The notes: generated from the letters alone by a model not told the origin. A stretch of 64,000 nucleotides of DNA from DDH964 sp963763205 (GCA_963763205.1 CAVXNQ010000001.1:62001-126000); one strand, 5' to 3'; numbered from the stretch's first letter, positions 1-9,168 are shown. Made by a program: numbers and translations.

Positions 1-1061
1 TCACCCCGCTGACCTTCCAGACCCTCTCGGGGAATCCGGTCCACTGCGAGCTGTTCAACCTCCTCCAGGAGCAGGAGATCGGCCACATCTCCCTGGCCGA
101 CCGGGCCGACCTCTGCGTGGTGGCGCCGGCCACCGCCAACGTCGTCGGCAAGGTGGCCTGCGGCATCGCCGACGACCTTTTGACCACTACGCTGATGGCG
201 ACCAAGGCGCCGGTCCTCTTCGCCCCGGCGATGAACGTCAACATGTGGGAGAACCCCATCTATCGCCGCAATCAGCAGCTACTCGAACAGCTCGGCTACC
301 GGTTCATCGAACCGGCGAGCGGCTTTCTCGCCTGCGGCTGGGAAGGGAAGGGGAAGCTCCCCGACCCGCAGACGATCCTCGAAGAGTCGCTGGCGCTGCT
401 GGCCCCCCAGGACCTGGTCGGCGAGACGGTGCTGGTCACCGCCGGTCCGACCCGCGAGGAGCTCGACCCGGTGCGCTACCTGAGCAACCACTCCTCGGGG
501 AAGATGGGCTATGCCCTGGCGCGCGCCGCCCGGGCCCGCGGCGCCCGGGTGCTCCTGATCACCGGGCCTACGGCACTGGTCCCGCCGGCGGGGGTGGAGA
601 CCCTTGCTGTCACCAGCGCAGCGGAAATGCACCGCGCGGTCATGGACCGTTGCGGCGAGGCGACCATCATCGTCAAGGCGGCGGCGGTCGCCGACTACCG
701 CCCCGGCCGGCGCGCCGGGGCGAAGGTGAAAAAAACCGGCGGTGGCCTGACGCTGGAGCTGGTGCCGAATCCCGACATCCTCGCCGAACTCGGCAAGGTC
801 AAGGGTGAGCGGTTGCTGGTCGGTTTTGCCGCCGAAACCGACGAACTGGCGGCCAACGCCACCCAAAAACTGATCGCCAAGAACCTCGACCTGATCGTAG
901 CCAACGATATCACCCAGCCCGGGGCCGGCTTCGACGTCGACACCAACATCGTCCGGCTCTTTTATCGCGACGGTCGGGAAGAGGCGCTGCCTCAGCAAGA
1001 CAAGGAGCAGCTTGCCCATGTCATCCTCGGGCGGATTGCCGGACTTCGCAGGGGGAAATAA
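1..1061 (+). CDS. coaBC: CoaBC, phosphopantothenoylcysteine decarboxylase / phosphopantothenate-cysteine ligase (5' truncated)
   Basis: Bifunctional coenzyme A enzyme. The CoaC half is an FMN decarboxylase of phosphopantothenoylcysteine, and the CoaB half is the CTP-dependent ligase that makes it. The reading frame enters at base 3, so the N-terminus with the FMN site lies outside the window. Visible are the CoaC signatures APATANVVGK and the PAMNVNMW substrate clamp, then the active-site region GFLACGWEGKG. The CoaB half begins near VLVTAGPTREELDPVRYLSN and contains the dimerisation motif AAVADYRP and the KxKK region AKVKKTGGG. About 353 residues remain of a usual 400 or so. It converges on the phospholipase-like gene, with only 24 bases between the two stop codons. 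Confidence 0.95.
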   Translation, partial: TPLTFQTLSGNPVHCELFNLLQEQEIGHISLADRADLCVVAPATANVVGKVACGIADDLLTTTLMATKAPVLFAPAMNVNMWENPIYRRNQQLLEQLGYRFIEPASGFLACGWEGKGKLPDPQTILEESLALLAPQDLVGETVLVTAGPTREELDPVRYLSNHSSGKMGYALARAARARGARVLLITGPTALVPPAGVETLAVTSAAEMHRAVMDRCGEATIIVKAAAVADYRPGRRAGAKVKKTGGGLTLELVPNPDILAELGKVKGERLLVGFAAETDELAANATQKLIAKNLDLIVANDITQPGAGFDVDTNIVRLFYRDGREEALPQQDKEQLAHVILGRIAGLRRGK

Positions 1062-1085
1062 CGACCGGGGAGAAGGGCAGGACGG

Positions 1086-1994
1086 TCAGTCGACCGAGAG
1101 GAGTTCCAGCAGCTGTTCCGGGCAGGTGATGCCGGCTCGGAAGCGGGGGCGGAGTTCGGCCAGTATCGCCTGGGCCTCCGCTTCCGGCAGTTTGCCGTCG
1201 AGCCAGAGCAGGTTGAGATTCTTGCGGATGATCCTGGCTGCGTAGAGCGCCCGCTCGCCGGTGGGATCGGCCTTCCAGTAGGGACTCTGCTCGAGTCCGC
1301 CGAGGATGCTGACCACCGCCTCGCGGGCCAGGCCGAGATATTCGTCGAGGTACTCCTCGGGCATGGTCCATTTCGAACCGGTGTTGAGGGAGCGCAGCAT
1401 CTTTTGCCACTGCTGCAGGCGGTTGAGGAGGAGCAGGGAGTTGAAGAGCCGTTTGTTGGTGGCGAAGGAAAAGATGGTGTCCGACAGGACGCTGCGCAGC
1501 AGGGCGTCGTTGCTGCGGTAGTTTTTCCGCGCCACGCTGCGCGCCACCTGCCAGACCTGGGGATCGACGGTCGCCTCGGCACGCATCTCCCAGTAGGCGT
1601 GTTTGAGCAGCACCGTATTGAAGGTGCGCACCATTTTGAAGGGGACGAAGTAGGAGTGGGCGACGGTGTCCGCCGCCAGGTGGGCGAGGTAGCCGTAGGC
1701 GCAGGCGCGGTGCGGCTCGGTCTGTGCCGCGGCGAGAACCCGGCTCCCCATCCGCCAGGAATGGCAGTGCTGCAGGTAGTGAGTGAATTTCTTGCCGAGG
1801 GTGATGTCGGCGCTGATGCAGCCGTAGAGGAAATCCTGCGGCCAGGACTGCAGCAGTTGCTGCACCTGGGCCGGCAGGAGCTGGAGATTTTCCAGGATGT
1901 AGGAGCCGACCTGCAAATGCACTCCCACCCCCCAGGCCCAGGCGGGGCGGGGAAGTGCGAGCAGCAGAAGGGCCGTCAACAAGCATATTATCAA
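1086..1994 (-). CDS. Exported zinc-dependent phospholipase C-like protein
   Basis: 302 residues. The N-terminus is a clear signal peptide: a hydrophobic run followed by PRPAWA, with likely cleavage just after it. The mature protein then carries spaced His and Asp residues (VGVHLQVGSY, ISADITLGKK, THYLQHCHSW, YLAHLAADTVAHSY). This pattern resembles the zinc-dependent phospholipase C / S1-P1 nuclease fold (Pfam Zn_dep_PLPC), in which such residues bind three zinc ions. The natural substrate is unknown; in delta-proteobacteria these proteins are usually annotated only as the PLC family. The best start is a TTG at 1994 preceded by GAGG; an in-frame TAG lies upstream and no in-frame ATG is nearby. 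It is transcribed away from the uracil-DNA glycosylase gene. Confidence 0.75.
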   Translation of the reverse strand: MIICLLTALLLLALPRPAWAWGVGVHLQVGSYILENLQLLPAQVQQLLQSWPQDFLYGCISADITLGKKFTHYLQHCHSWRMGSRVLAAAQTEPHRACAYGYLAHLAADTVAHSYFVPFKMVRTFNTVLLKHAYWEMRAEATVDPQVWQVARSVARKNYRSNDALLRSVLSDTIFSFATNKRLFNSLLLLNRLQQWQKMLRSLNTGSKWTMPEEYLDEYLGLAREAVVSILGGLEQSPYWKADPTGERALYAARIIRKNLNLLWLDGKLPEAEAQAILAELRPRFRAGITCPEQLLELLSVD

Positions 1995-2060
1995 GGCGTT
2001 GGCCTCATGCGCGGGTCGCTGCTAAAAGGATAGTCGAGCGCCTCCGGGATGTAAAGAGAG

Positions 2061-2792
2061 ATGGCCGAGAACCTCAGACGCGAACTGCTGGAAGCCGCCG
2101 CCCAGGCCCGGGATCTCCTCGAGGACCTCGGCCGGCTTGGTGTCGGCGAAGTCTATCTGCCGGAACTCCCCCTCCAACTGCCGGTTTGCCCCCCCGAGGT
2201 GCGCGGCGTCGATGAAGGAGGGGAAACCTGCTGCCGCCGGGAGACGCTCGAAGAGATCCGCGCCGAGTTGGAAGACTGCCGGCGCTGTCCCCTCTGCCAA
2301 GGGCGCAAGACGGTGGTTTTCGGAGTCGGCAACCCCCGCGCGCGGGTCGTCTTCGTCGGCGAAGCCCCGGGGCGGGAGGAAGACGAAAAGGGGGAGCCCT
2401 TTGTCGGCGAAGCCGGGCGGCTGCTCGACCGCATCCTCTTCGCCATGGGACTGACGCGCGAGGAGGTCTATATCTGTAACGTCGAGAAGTGTCGGCCGCC
2501 TGGCAACCGCGATCCCTCGCCGGAAGAGATTGCCGCCTGCGAGCCGTTCCTCAAGCGCCAGTTGGCGGTCATCCGGCCGCAGTTGATCGTCACTCTCGGC
2601 CGTTTTGCAGCGCAGACCCTGCTGCGGGAGGCGACGCCGATCGGGCGGCTGCGTGGCTGCTGGCGCGAGTACCAGGGAATCCCCCTGATGCCGACCTACC
2701 ATCCGGCCTTTTTGCTGCGCAACCCCTCCGGCAAGCGGGAGGTCTGGGAGGACATGAAGCAGGTCATGGCCCGGCTGCGCGAAGGAAAGTAA
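2061..2792 (+). CDS. Uracil-DNA glycosylase, family 4 (Fe-S)
   Basis: 243 residues. It removes uracil from DNA arising by cytosine deamination, as the first step of base excision repair. The active-site motif GEAPGREEDEKGEPFVG is at about residues 101-117 and the second motif TYHPAFLLRNP lies near the C-terminus. Four cysteines (C76, C79, C144, C160) match the spacing of the 4Fe-4S cluster of thermostable family 4 enzymes (3, 65 and 16 residues apart). The first 60 or so residues form a low-conservation extension, common in delta-proteobacterial members. The ABC ATPase gene starts three bases after its stop, so the two are probably co-transcribed. Confidence 0.93.
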   Translation: MAENLRRELLEAAAQARDLLEDLGRLGVGEVYLPELPLQLPVCPPEVRGVDEGGETCCRRETLEEIRAELEDCRRCPLCQGRKTVVFGVGNPRARVVFVGEAPGREEDEKGEPFVGEAGRLLDRILFAMGLTREEVYICNVEKCRPPGNRDPSPEEIAACEPFLKRQLAVIRPQLIVTLGRFAAQTLLREATPIGRLRGCWREYQGIPLMPTYHPAFLLRNPSGKREVWEDMKQVMARLREGK

Positions 2793-2794
2793 GG

Positions 2795-3550
2795 GTGGCC
2801 GCGGAACTGCGCCTCGAGCAAGTGTGCAAGTGCCGCCGGGATCGCCAGGGCGGCATGGTGGAGATCCTGCGTGGCGTCGACCTGGAGATTCCCGCTGGAG
2901 AGCTGACGGCCATTGTCGGTCCCTCCGGCGGCGGCAAGAGCACCCTGGTGCGGCTCCTCAATCGCCTCGAGGAATCCGACGGCGGGCATATTCTGCTGCG
3001 CGGCGTCGAGCTGAAGAGCCTGCCGGTATTGGAGCTGCGCCGTCGGGTCGGCCTGGTACTGCAGAAGCCCTTCATGTTCCCCGGCACCGTTCTCGACAAC
3101 CTGCAGCTCCCCTTCCGCTACCAGGGAAATGCGGTCCCTGCCGGCTCCGACCCCCGGCTGGGAGAGGTGCTGCGGCGCTGCGGGCTTTCCCCTGAGCTGC
3201 TGAAGCGGGAGGCGCGTTCCCTCTCCATCGGTCAGCAGCAGCGGGTCAGCCTGGCGCGGACCCTGCTGCCGGGTCCGGAGCTGCTGGTCCTCGACGAACC
3301 GACCAGCGCCCTCGACCGGCCCACCGGCGACCGCCTTGCCGACACGCTGCGGGGCATCTGCCGCGACCGGCAGCTCACCGTGGTCATGGTGACCCATGAC
3401 CTGCGCCTCGCGGGGCGGGTCGCCGACCACCTCGCCTACCTGGAGGCGGGGCGAATCTGCGAAGCCGGCCCGGCCGCGACCCTGCTCGAAACCCCGGCCA
3501 GCCCCGAACTGTGCCGCTTTCTGGCTGGCGGCGAGGGGGAGGACGCATGA
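2795..3550 (+). CDS. FetA-like ABC transporter ATPase
   Basis: 251 residues. It is the ATP-hydrolysing subunit that partners the membrane protein directly downstream. Walker A is GPSGGGKS, the Q-loop lies in LVLQKPFMFPG, the signature motif is degenerate (SIGQQQRVSLAR), Walker B is LLVLDEPTSALD, and the switch histidine is in VTHD. The start is a GTG at 2795, preceded by GAAGGAAAG and placed directly after the glycosylase stop; the frame is open much further upstream but only as overlap with that gene. It overlaps the permease by four bases. E. coli FetAB (YbbLM) is reported to aid iron homeostasis and peroxide resistance. That role is carried over from the family, not shown here. Confidence 0.85.
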   Translation: MAAELRLEQVCKCRRDRQGGMVEILRGVDLEIPAGELTAIVGPSGGGKSTLVRLLNRLEESDGGHILLRGVELKSLPVLELRRRVGLVLQKPFMFPGTVLDNLQLPFRYQGNAVPAGSDPRLGEVLRRCGLSPELLKREARSLSIGQQQRVSLARTLLPGPELLVLDEPTSALDRPTGDRLADTLRGICRDRQLTVVMVTHDLRLAGRVADHLAYLEAGRICEAGPAATLLETPASPELCRFLAGGEGEDA

Positions 3551-4350
3551 ATCCCGCCGCCATCATCCAGCTCTCCCTGCCCGATCTCGCCGCCGCCTTC
3601 GGGCTGATCCTGCTCGCCGCGGCCCTGGCCCGCCTGCAGGGTGCCGGACAGGGGCGGGACCTGCTCTGGTCGGCGCTGCGCATGGTCGCCCAGCTCCTCG
3701 CCGTCGGTTACCTGCTGCACTTCATCTTCGCCCTCGATCACCCGCTGCCGATTCTGCTGCTGCTCTTGGTGATGGCCGCCTTCGCCGTGCAGACGGTGGC
3801 GGCGCGGGTCAAGCGGCGCATGCCGCGCTTCTACCCGGTGGTCGGCGGAGCGATCCTGATCGGCTGCGGCGGTACCACCATGCTCTTCTGCACCCTGATC
3901 ATCGGCCTCACTCCCTGGTACGACCCCCGCTACCTGATCCCTCTGGCGGGAATGATCATCGGCAACTCGATGACCGGCGCCAGCCTGGCTGCCGAGCGCC
4001 TGGCCGGAGAGATGGCCGAACGCCGCGAACAGATCGAAACTGCCCTGTGTCTCGGTGCCCCGGCGCGGCTGGCGGCCAGGGAGGCGGTGGCCAACGCCTT
4101 TCGCGCCGCCCTGATCCCGTCGATCAACGCCATGGCGGCGATGGGAATCGTCTTCCTGCCGGGAATGATGACCGGCCAGATCCTCTCCGGCACCGAACCG
4201 ATCCTCGCCGTCCGCTACCAGATCGCGATCATGTGCGTGATCACCGGCAGCGTGGCGGCGACCGCGTTTCTGATCCTGCTCTTCGGTGGCCGCAGCTACT
4301 TCACTCCCGAGCACCAGCTGCGCGAGGAATCACCGCCCGCCAGGGGTTGA
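3547..4350 (+). CDS. FetB-like ABC transporter permease (UPF0014)
   Basis: 267 residues and very hydrophobic, with about six or seven predicted membrane segments. It carries the family signature around GMIIGNSMTGASLAAERL and the conserved ETALCLGAP segment that couples to the ATPase. The start ATG overlaps the stop of the ATPase gene (ATGA), indicating translational coupling. Together the pair forms a FetAB/YbbLM-type exporter with a presumed role in metal or iron homeostasis. A perfect 8-bp hairpin follows about 30 bases after the stop. Confidence 0.85.
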   Translation: MNPAAIIQLSLPDLAAAFGLILLAAALARLQGAGQGRDLLWSALRMVAQLLAVGYLLHFIFALDHPLPILLLLLVMAAFAVQTVAARVKRRMPRFYPVVGGAILIGCGGTTMLFCTLIIGLTPWYDPRYLIPLAGMIIGNSMTGASLAAERLAGEMAERREQIETALCLGAPARLAAREAVANAFRAALIPSINAMAAMGIVFLPGMMTGQILSGTEPILAVRYQIAIMCVITGSVAATAFLILLFGGRSYFTPEHQLREESPPARG

Positions 4351-4380
4351 ACGGGGTCTCCCGTCCCCCGGCACGAATAG

Positions 4381-4404
4381 CCCGCCGGTAGCTCTCCCGG
4401 CGGG
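4381..4404. terminator. Candidate hairpin terminator between convergent genes
   Basis: CCCGCCGG (4381-4388) pairs perfectly with CCGGCGGG (4397-4404) across an 8-base loop. It sits between the convergent fetB-like and mscS-like stop codons, where a shared terminator is expected. Neither side has a good T-tract, so termination efficiency is uncertain. Confidence 0.4.
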
Positions 4405-4433
4405 TCTGGCGAACTGAAAAGCACGGGAACGGC

Positions 4434-5240
4434 TCAAGCCTCCGCCTGCTCCCGGTAGAGATGGACGTCCCGCTGCGGGAAGGGGATGGAGATCCCCTCG
4501 GCGTCGAAACGCAGCTTGACCTTCTCCAGGGTGTCGAAATAGACGTCCCAGTAGTCGCCGACGGTGACCCAGGGGCGCACGGCGAAGTTGACACTCGATT
4601 CCCCCAGCTCCAGCACCGCCACCGTCGGTGCCGGTTCGGACAGCACCCGTGGATCCTCGGCGAGCAGTCCCTGCAGCACCTCCTTGACCTTGCGGATATC
4701 GTCCTGGTAGCCGACGCCGACCACCAGGTCAAGGCGCCGGGTCCCCTTTTTCGAGTAGTTGATGATGTTGTCCCCCATCAGCTTGCCGTTGGGGATGAAG
4801 ACCGTCTTGTTGTCGCCGGTCCGAAGCTGGGTGGTGAAGATGTGCAGTTCCTCGACCACCCCGATGATGCCGGCCCCCTCGATGACGTCGGCGACCCGGA
4901 AGGGGTGGAAAACCAGGATCATCACCCCGGCGGCGAAGTTGGACAGGGAACTCTGCAGCGCCAGGCCGACGGCCAGGCCGGCGGCGCCGATGACGGCGAT
5001 CAGCGAGGTGGTCTGCACCCCGAGCTGGCCGAGCGCGGCGATTACCACGAAGGTCACCAGAGCGGCGTGCAGCAGGTTGCTGCCGAAGATCACCAGGGTC
5101 GGATCGATGCTGCGCCGCTCCAGCACCCGGCGGGTCAGGGAAGTCAGGAGCCGGGCCAGCCAGAGGCCGCCAACCAGGATGACGAGGGTGCCGAGGAGCT
5201 TCGGACCGTAGGTGAGCGCCCACGTGGTTGCTTGTTCCAT
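4434..5240 (-). CDS. MscS family mechanosensitive ion channel
   Basis: 268 residues. It is a small-conductance mechanosensitive channel that opens on hypo-osmotic shock. Three N-terminal membrane helices are visible. The pore helix is the Gly/Ala-rich stretch AVIGAAGLAVGLALQ, followed by LSNFAAGVMILVFHPF and the beta domain with FIPNGKLMGDNIINYS. Length and layout match the minimal E. coli MscS (286 residues). A strong Shine-Dalgarno AAAGGAG precedes the ATG by six bases. It is divergent from the LysR-type gene. Confidence 0.92.
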   Translation of the reverse strand: MEQATTWALTYGPKLLGTLVILVGGLWLARLLTSLTRRVLERRSIDPTLVIFGSNLLHAALVTFVVIAALGQLGVQTTSLIAVIGAAGLAVGLALQSSLSNFAAGVMILVFHPFRVADVIEGAGIIGVVEELHIFTTQLRTGDNKTVFIPNGKLMGDNIINYSKKGTRRLDLVVGVGYQDDIRKVKEVLQGLLAEDPRVLSEPAPTVAVLELGESSVNFAVRPWVTVGDYWDVYFDTLEKVKLRFDAEGISIPFPQRDVHLYREQAEA

Positions 5241-5341
5241 GACAATCTCCTTTGGGTGACGGGATCGGGTCTTGGGATTTTACCAGAAATCGGTGGGATG
5301 GCTGGCGCCGGGGACCCGGCCGCCGACGCGGGGAGTCAACG

Positions 5342-6232
5342 ATGGAGATGAAGCGTCTGGAAATCTTCTGCCGGGTGGTCGAGTTGAAAAGCTTTACCCG
5401 CGCCGCCGAGGCCAGTCTGTTGACCCAGCCCACGGTCAGCGAAAACATCCGCCTTCTCGAAGAAGCGGTGGACGAGCGCCTGCTCGACCGGCTCGGCCGC
5501 GAAGTTCTGCCGACCCCCGCCGGCGACATCCTCTACCGTTATGCCCGGGGTATCCTCCAGTTGCGCGACGAGGCCCGGCAGGCGCTGGCCGAATACCGCG
5601 GGCGGCTCTGCGGGGAACTGCTGATCGGCGCCAGCACCATCCCCGGCACCTACCTGCTGCCGCCGCTGCTCGCCGCCTTCCGCGCCGCCCACCCGCAGGT
5701 TCATCCCATCCTGAAGATCTCCGGCAGCGGCCAGGTCATCGCTGCGCTTCTCGAGGGGGAGTTGAGCATCGGCCTGGTCGGGGCGGAGGTTTGCGACGGG
5801 CGCCTGGAGAGCCGCAGACTGCCGGGAGACGAACTGCTGCTGGTGGTTCCTCCCGGCCATCCCTGGTGGACCAGAAAAGAGATCGCCGCTCCGGAGCTTG
5901 CGAACCAGCCCTTCATCCTCCGCGAGCGGGGGTCCGGGACCCGCCAGGTCATGGCTGCGGCTCTGCGGGGCCAGGGATTGGAACTCGATGGACTCGACGT
6001 CCGCGCCGAAATGGGGAGCAGCGAGGCGGTGCGTCAGGCCGTGCGGGCCGGCCTGGGTATCGCCATCCTATCTTCCCTGGCGGTGGCCGAGGATATCGCC
6101 AGGGGCGTTCTCAAGCGCCTGCCGATTGCCGGCATTCGCATGCAGCGTCCCTTTTTTCTGGTCCACCGCCGCGGCCGCCAGCTTTCTCCGCTGGCGACAG
6201 CGTTTTGCGACCACCTGCGGGCTGGCGACTAG
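5342..6232 (+). CDS. LysR family transcriptional regulator
   Basis: 296 residues. The N-terminal winged helix-turn-helix is clear (FTRAAEASLLTQPTVSENIR, residues about 18-37), followed by the LysR substrate-binding domain with STIPGTYLLPPLL and the late motif GLGIAILSS. The overall pattern resembles the group found near selenium-metabolism genes in delta-proteobacteria, or CysB/CysL-like regulators. No target gene is evident here, as its divergent neighbour is an MscS channel. The chosen ATG starts the conserved MEMKRLEIFCRVVELKSF segment; the frame is open further upstream but without family similarity. Confidence 0.88.
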   Translation: MEMKRLEIFCRVVELKSFTRAAEASLLTQPTVSENIRLLEEAVDERLLDRLGREVLPTPAGDILYRYARGILQLRDEARQALAEYRGRLCGELLIGASTIPGTYLLPPLLAAFRAAHPQVHPILKISGSGQVIAALLEGELSIGLVGAEVCDGRLESRRLPGDELLLVVPPGHPWWTRKEIAAPELANQPFILRERGSGTRQVMAAALRGQGLELDGLDVRAEMGSSEAVRQAVRAGLGIAILSSLAVAEDIARGVLKRLPIAGIRMQRPFFLVHRRGRQLSPLATAFCDHLRAGD

Positions 6233-6261
6233 CCCCGGAGCCGGCGCCGCCGCGTGCGGCG

Positions 6262-7644
6262 CTACAGCGGCAGGCCGAGGCGCTTGATCTTCTCCACCAG
6301 GGTCGTGCGGTTGATGCCGAGCAGCGCCGCGGCCCGGGCTTTGACGCCGTCGGCGAGAGCCATCGCTTCGCCGATCATACCGCTTTCGATCTGGGCGATG
6401 ATGGCCGGCATGTCGACACCGCTCTCTCCCACCCTGGGCAAGGCCGGGCCGACGTCGGCCGGGTGAGCACCGGCAATGTTCGGCGGCAGGTCCTGTCGTT
6501 CGATGCGTTCGCCATCGGTCAGGGTGACCGAGCGCTCGATGACGTTCTCCATTTCGCGCACGTTTCCCGGCCAGGCGTAGTTCTCCAGGGCCTGCATCGC
6601 CTCCGGGGAGAGGGACATCAGCGGTCGGTTCAACTCGCGACAGGTCTTCTGGAGGAAATAACGGGCCAGCAGCGGCACGTCCTCGCAGCGCTCGCGCAAC
6701 GGCGGCAGGACAATGGGGATGACGTTGAGACGGTAATACAGATCCTCGCGAAACTTCCCGCGCTTCACCTCATCCTCGATATTTGCGTTGGTGGCGGAGA
6801 TCACCCTGACGTTGAGCTTGATCTTGCGGCTGGAGCCGACCCGTTCCAGTTCCTGCTCCTGGAGCACGCGCAGCAGCTTCATCTGCAGATGCATCGGCAT
6901 GGTGCCGATTTCGTCGAGGAAGATGGTGCCGTTGTTGGCGACCTCGAACTTTCCCGGCTTTTCGGCCACCGCCCCGGTGAAGGCGCCGCGGACGTGGCCG
7001 AAGAGCTCGCTCTCGAGCAGCTCGGCGGGGATCGCGCCGCAGTTGATGGCGACGAAGGGCTTGTCCTTGCGGCTGCCGTTGAAGTGAATCGCCTTGGCGA
7101 CCAGTTCCTTGCCCGTCCCCGACTCGCCGAGGATGAGGATCGTCGAGTCGGTGTTGAGCACCCGTTCCATGCGCGCGAAGACCTGCTGCATGGCCAGACT
7201 GTGGCCGATGATCTGGTCGAACTTGTACTTGCCGCGCAACTGCTGGCGCAGATAGAGGTTCTCGGCCACCAACCGGCTCTTCTCTACCGCCTTGGCGACC
7301 TGGATCTTCAGCTTCTCGAAGTTGAAGGGCTTGGTGATGTAGTCGAAGGCCCCTTCCTTCATCGCCTCGACGGCCGATTCGGCGCTGGCGTTGCCGGTGA
7401 TCAGGATGACGTTGGTGTAGGGGGAGTGTTCCTTGACCGACTTGAGGATGTCGATGCCGCTGGCCCCGGGGAGGAAGAGGTCGGTGATCACCACCTCGAA
7501 GGAATGCTTTTCGAGGATTTCCAGCGCTTCCTCGCCGCTGGCCGCCGTTTCCAGGCGGTAGCCGGTATTGCCGAGGAGCAACGACAGCGCTTCCCGGTTG
7601 TGGGGTTCGTCATCGATGAGCAGGATCTGCGACGCATGTTTCAC
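6262..7644 (-). CDS. Sigma54-dependent response regulator (NtrC family)
   Basis: 460 residues from the GTG at 7644. An N-terminal receiver carries its phospho-acceptor Asp in VVITDLFLPG and its conserved Lys in TKPF. The central AAA+ domain has Walker A GESGTGKE, the sigma54-contact loop GAFTGA and the Walker B region GTIFLDEIG. The C-terminus is a Fis-type helix-turn-helix (AAALLGINRTTLVEKIKRL). It activates sigma54 promoters when phosphorylated, presumably by a histidine kinase encoded elsewhere. An ATG nine codons upstream (7671) is also in frame, but the GTG has a perfect GGAGGAG four bases before it. No kinase gene is adjacent, so the signal is unknown. Confidence 0.93.
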   Translation of the reverse strand: MKHASQILLIDDEPHNREALSLLLGNTGYRLETAASGEEALEILEKHSFEVVITDLFLPGASGIDILKSVKEHSPYTNVILITGNASAESAVEAMKEGAFDYITKPFNFEKLKIQVAKAVEKSRLVAENLYLRQQLRGKYKFDQIIGHSLAMQQVFARMERVLNTDSTILILGESGTGKELVAKAIHFNGSRKDKPFVAINCGAIPAELLESELFGHVRGAFTGAVAEKPGKFEVANNGTIFLDEIGTMPMHLQMKLLRVLQEQELERVGSSRKIKLNVRVISATNANIEDEVKRGKFREDLYYRLNVIPIVLPPLRERCEDVPLLARYFLQKTCRELNRPLMSLSPEAMQALENYAWPGNVREMENVIERSVTLTDGERIERQDLPPNIAGAHPADVGPALPRVGESGVDMPAIIAQIESGMIGEAMALADGVKARAAALLGINRTTLVEKIKRLGLPL

Positions 7645-7768
7645 GGTCTCCTCCTCCAGCAACGGCGTCATTGATTTGACGGAGCTAGGCTAGCACGGCC
7701 GGGAACTTGGCGCAAGTCCCCGGCCGGAGGCGTTTCCGGCCCATGATGGGGGCGGCGCGGCGAGCTGA

Positions 7769-7796
7769 TTGACAGGGACATGGGGATTGCTACACT
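7769..7796 (+). promoter_or_regulatory. Sigma70-type promoter of the nfeD-SPFH pair
   Basis: TTGACA (7769-7774), a 16-base spacer, then TACACT (7791-7796). The -10 box ends only six bases before the ATG at 7803. Transcription would therefore start on or beside the start codon, giving a leaderless message; no Shine-Dalgarno is visible upstream of that ATG. Confidence 0.55.
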
Positions 7797-7802
7797 TGGG
7801 CC

Positions 7803-9146
7803 ATGAAAATGCCGATAAAATTAGTGATTCTGATTCTTTTGACGCTTTCTTCCGCTCCCTTCGCAGCTGCCGGCGGATCTCCGGAGACCGCGCCGCCGCG
7901 GATTGCCAAGGTGCGCATTGCCGGGGTCATCAATCCGGTGGTCGCCGACTTCATCGCGGAGCGCCTCGCCGCCGCCAACCGGGACGGGTCCGCGGCCTTT
8001 CTCCTCCAACTCGACACCCCGGGGGGCCTCGACAGCGCGATGCGGCAGATCATCCAGGCGCAGCTCGCCTCCGTCATCCCGGTCATCGTCTACGTCGCCC
8101 CGGGGGGAGCAAGGGCCGCCTCCGCCGGAGCACTGATCACCCTCGCCGCCGACTTTGCGGCGATGGCGCCGGGGACCAATATCGGTGCCGCCCATCCGGT
8201 CTCCATCGGTCCCGGGGGGGGTGACGGCGACAAGACCATGACGACCAAGGTGGTCAACGACGCCGTCGCCTTCGCCCGCAGCATCGCCGCCCGCCGCGGG
8301 CGTAACGTCGAATGGGCGGAGCAGGTGGTGCGCAAGAGCGTTTCGATTCCCGCCAATGAAGCGGTCGCCCAAGGGGTGGTCGACCTGGTCGCCCCCGATG
8401 AAGCGACCCTCCTGCTGCGCCTCGACGGCCGCAGCTACCAGCGCGATGAGAAGACCCTGGTGCTCCACAGCAAGGGGGCGCAGGTGGAGACCTTCGCCAT
8501 GGGCTGGCGGCGGCAGATCCTCGACACCCTGAGCAATCCCACCGTCGCCTACCTGCTGATGATGCTCGGTATCCTCGGCATCTTTTTCGAAATCTCCCAG
8601 CCCGGCGTGATCCTCCCCGGAGCGATCGGAGCCATCGCCATCCTCCTCGCACTTTTTGCCTTTCAGGCGCTGCCGATCAACTATGTCGGGGTGCTGCTGA
8701 TCCTCCTCGCTCTGGTCCTTTTCATCCTCGAAATCAAGATCACCTCTTACGGCATGCTCACCGTCGGCGGGGTGGTGGCGCTCGCCCTCGGCTCGCTGAT
8801 GCTGATCGACAGCTCCGCCCCCTACCTGCAGATCTCGCGGGCGGTGATCGCCGCCACCGTGATGGTCAGCAGCAGTTTCTTTATCCTGGTCGCCGGTTTC
8901 GTGGTGCGCACCCACCGGCGGCGGTTCGTTTCCGGGCGCGAGGGACTGGTCGGCGAGCGCGGGACGGCCGTTGAAGGATTCCCCGGCAACGGTCGCGTTT
9001 TCGTCCACGGCGAGTATTGGGACGCCCAGTGCCCCGAGGCAGTGGCGGCCGGGGAAGAGATCGAGGTGGTGAGCCTGGAGGAGGGAATGCGCTTGGTGGT
9101 TAAGCGCGCCGAGGGCGTGCCGCCCCCCAGTGAAGTGCAACCTTAA
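7803..9146 (+). CDS. NfeD-family membrane-bound serine protease (ClpP class)
   Basis: 447 residues. The signal peptide (MKMPIKLVIL... ending near AAAGG) is followed by a ClpP-like periplasmic protease domain. Its catalytic Ser is about residue 107 in RAASAGALI and the likely dyad Lys is about residue 149 in TMTTKVVNDA, spaced as in the archaeal 1510-N stomatin protease. Four or so membrane helices follow (about residues 240-340), then a C-terminal OB-fold NfeD domain (about 370-440). Such proteases are encoded with a stomatin/SPFH partner and are thought to cut it or assist membrane quality control. That is the arrangement here, with the SPFH gene 22 bases downstream. Confidence 0.92.
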   Translation: MKMPIKLVILILLTLSSAPFAAAGGSPETAPPRIAKVRIAGVINPVVADFIAERLAAANRDGSAAFLLQLDTPGGLDSAMRQIIQAQLASVIPVIVYVAPGGARAASAGALITLAADFAAMAPGTNIGAAHPVSIGPGGGDGDKTMTTKVVNDAVAFARSIAARRGRNVEWAEQVVRKSVSIPANEAVAQGVVDLVAPDEATLLLRLDGRSYQRDEKTLVLHSKGAQVETFAMGWRRQILDTLSNPTVAYLLMMLGILGIFFEISQPGVILPGAIGAIAILLALFAFQALPINYVGVLLILLALVLFILEIKITSYGMLTVGGVVALALGSLMLIDSSAPYLQISRAVIAATVMVSSSFFILVAGFVVRTHRRRFVSGREGLVGERGTAVEGFPGNGRVFVHGEYWDAQCPEAVAAGEEIEVVSLEEGMRLVVKRAEGVPPPSEVQP

Positions 9147-9168
9147 CCCGAATTTTACGGAGGCTGAA

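Noticed and set aside
5272..7674. An 800-codon open frame on the plus strand
   Set aside because: It runs out of frame through the LysR gene and antisense to the sigma54 regulator. Its composition is a shadow of those genes.
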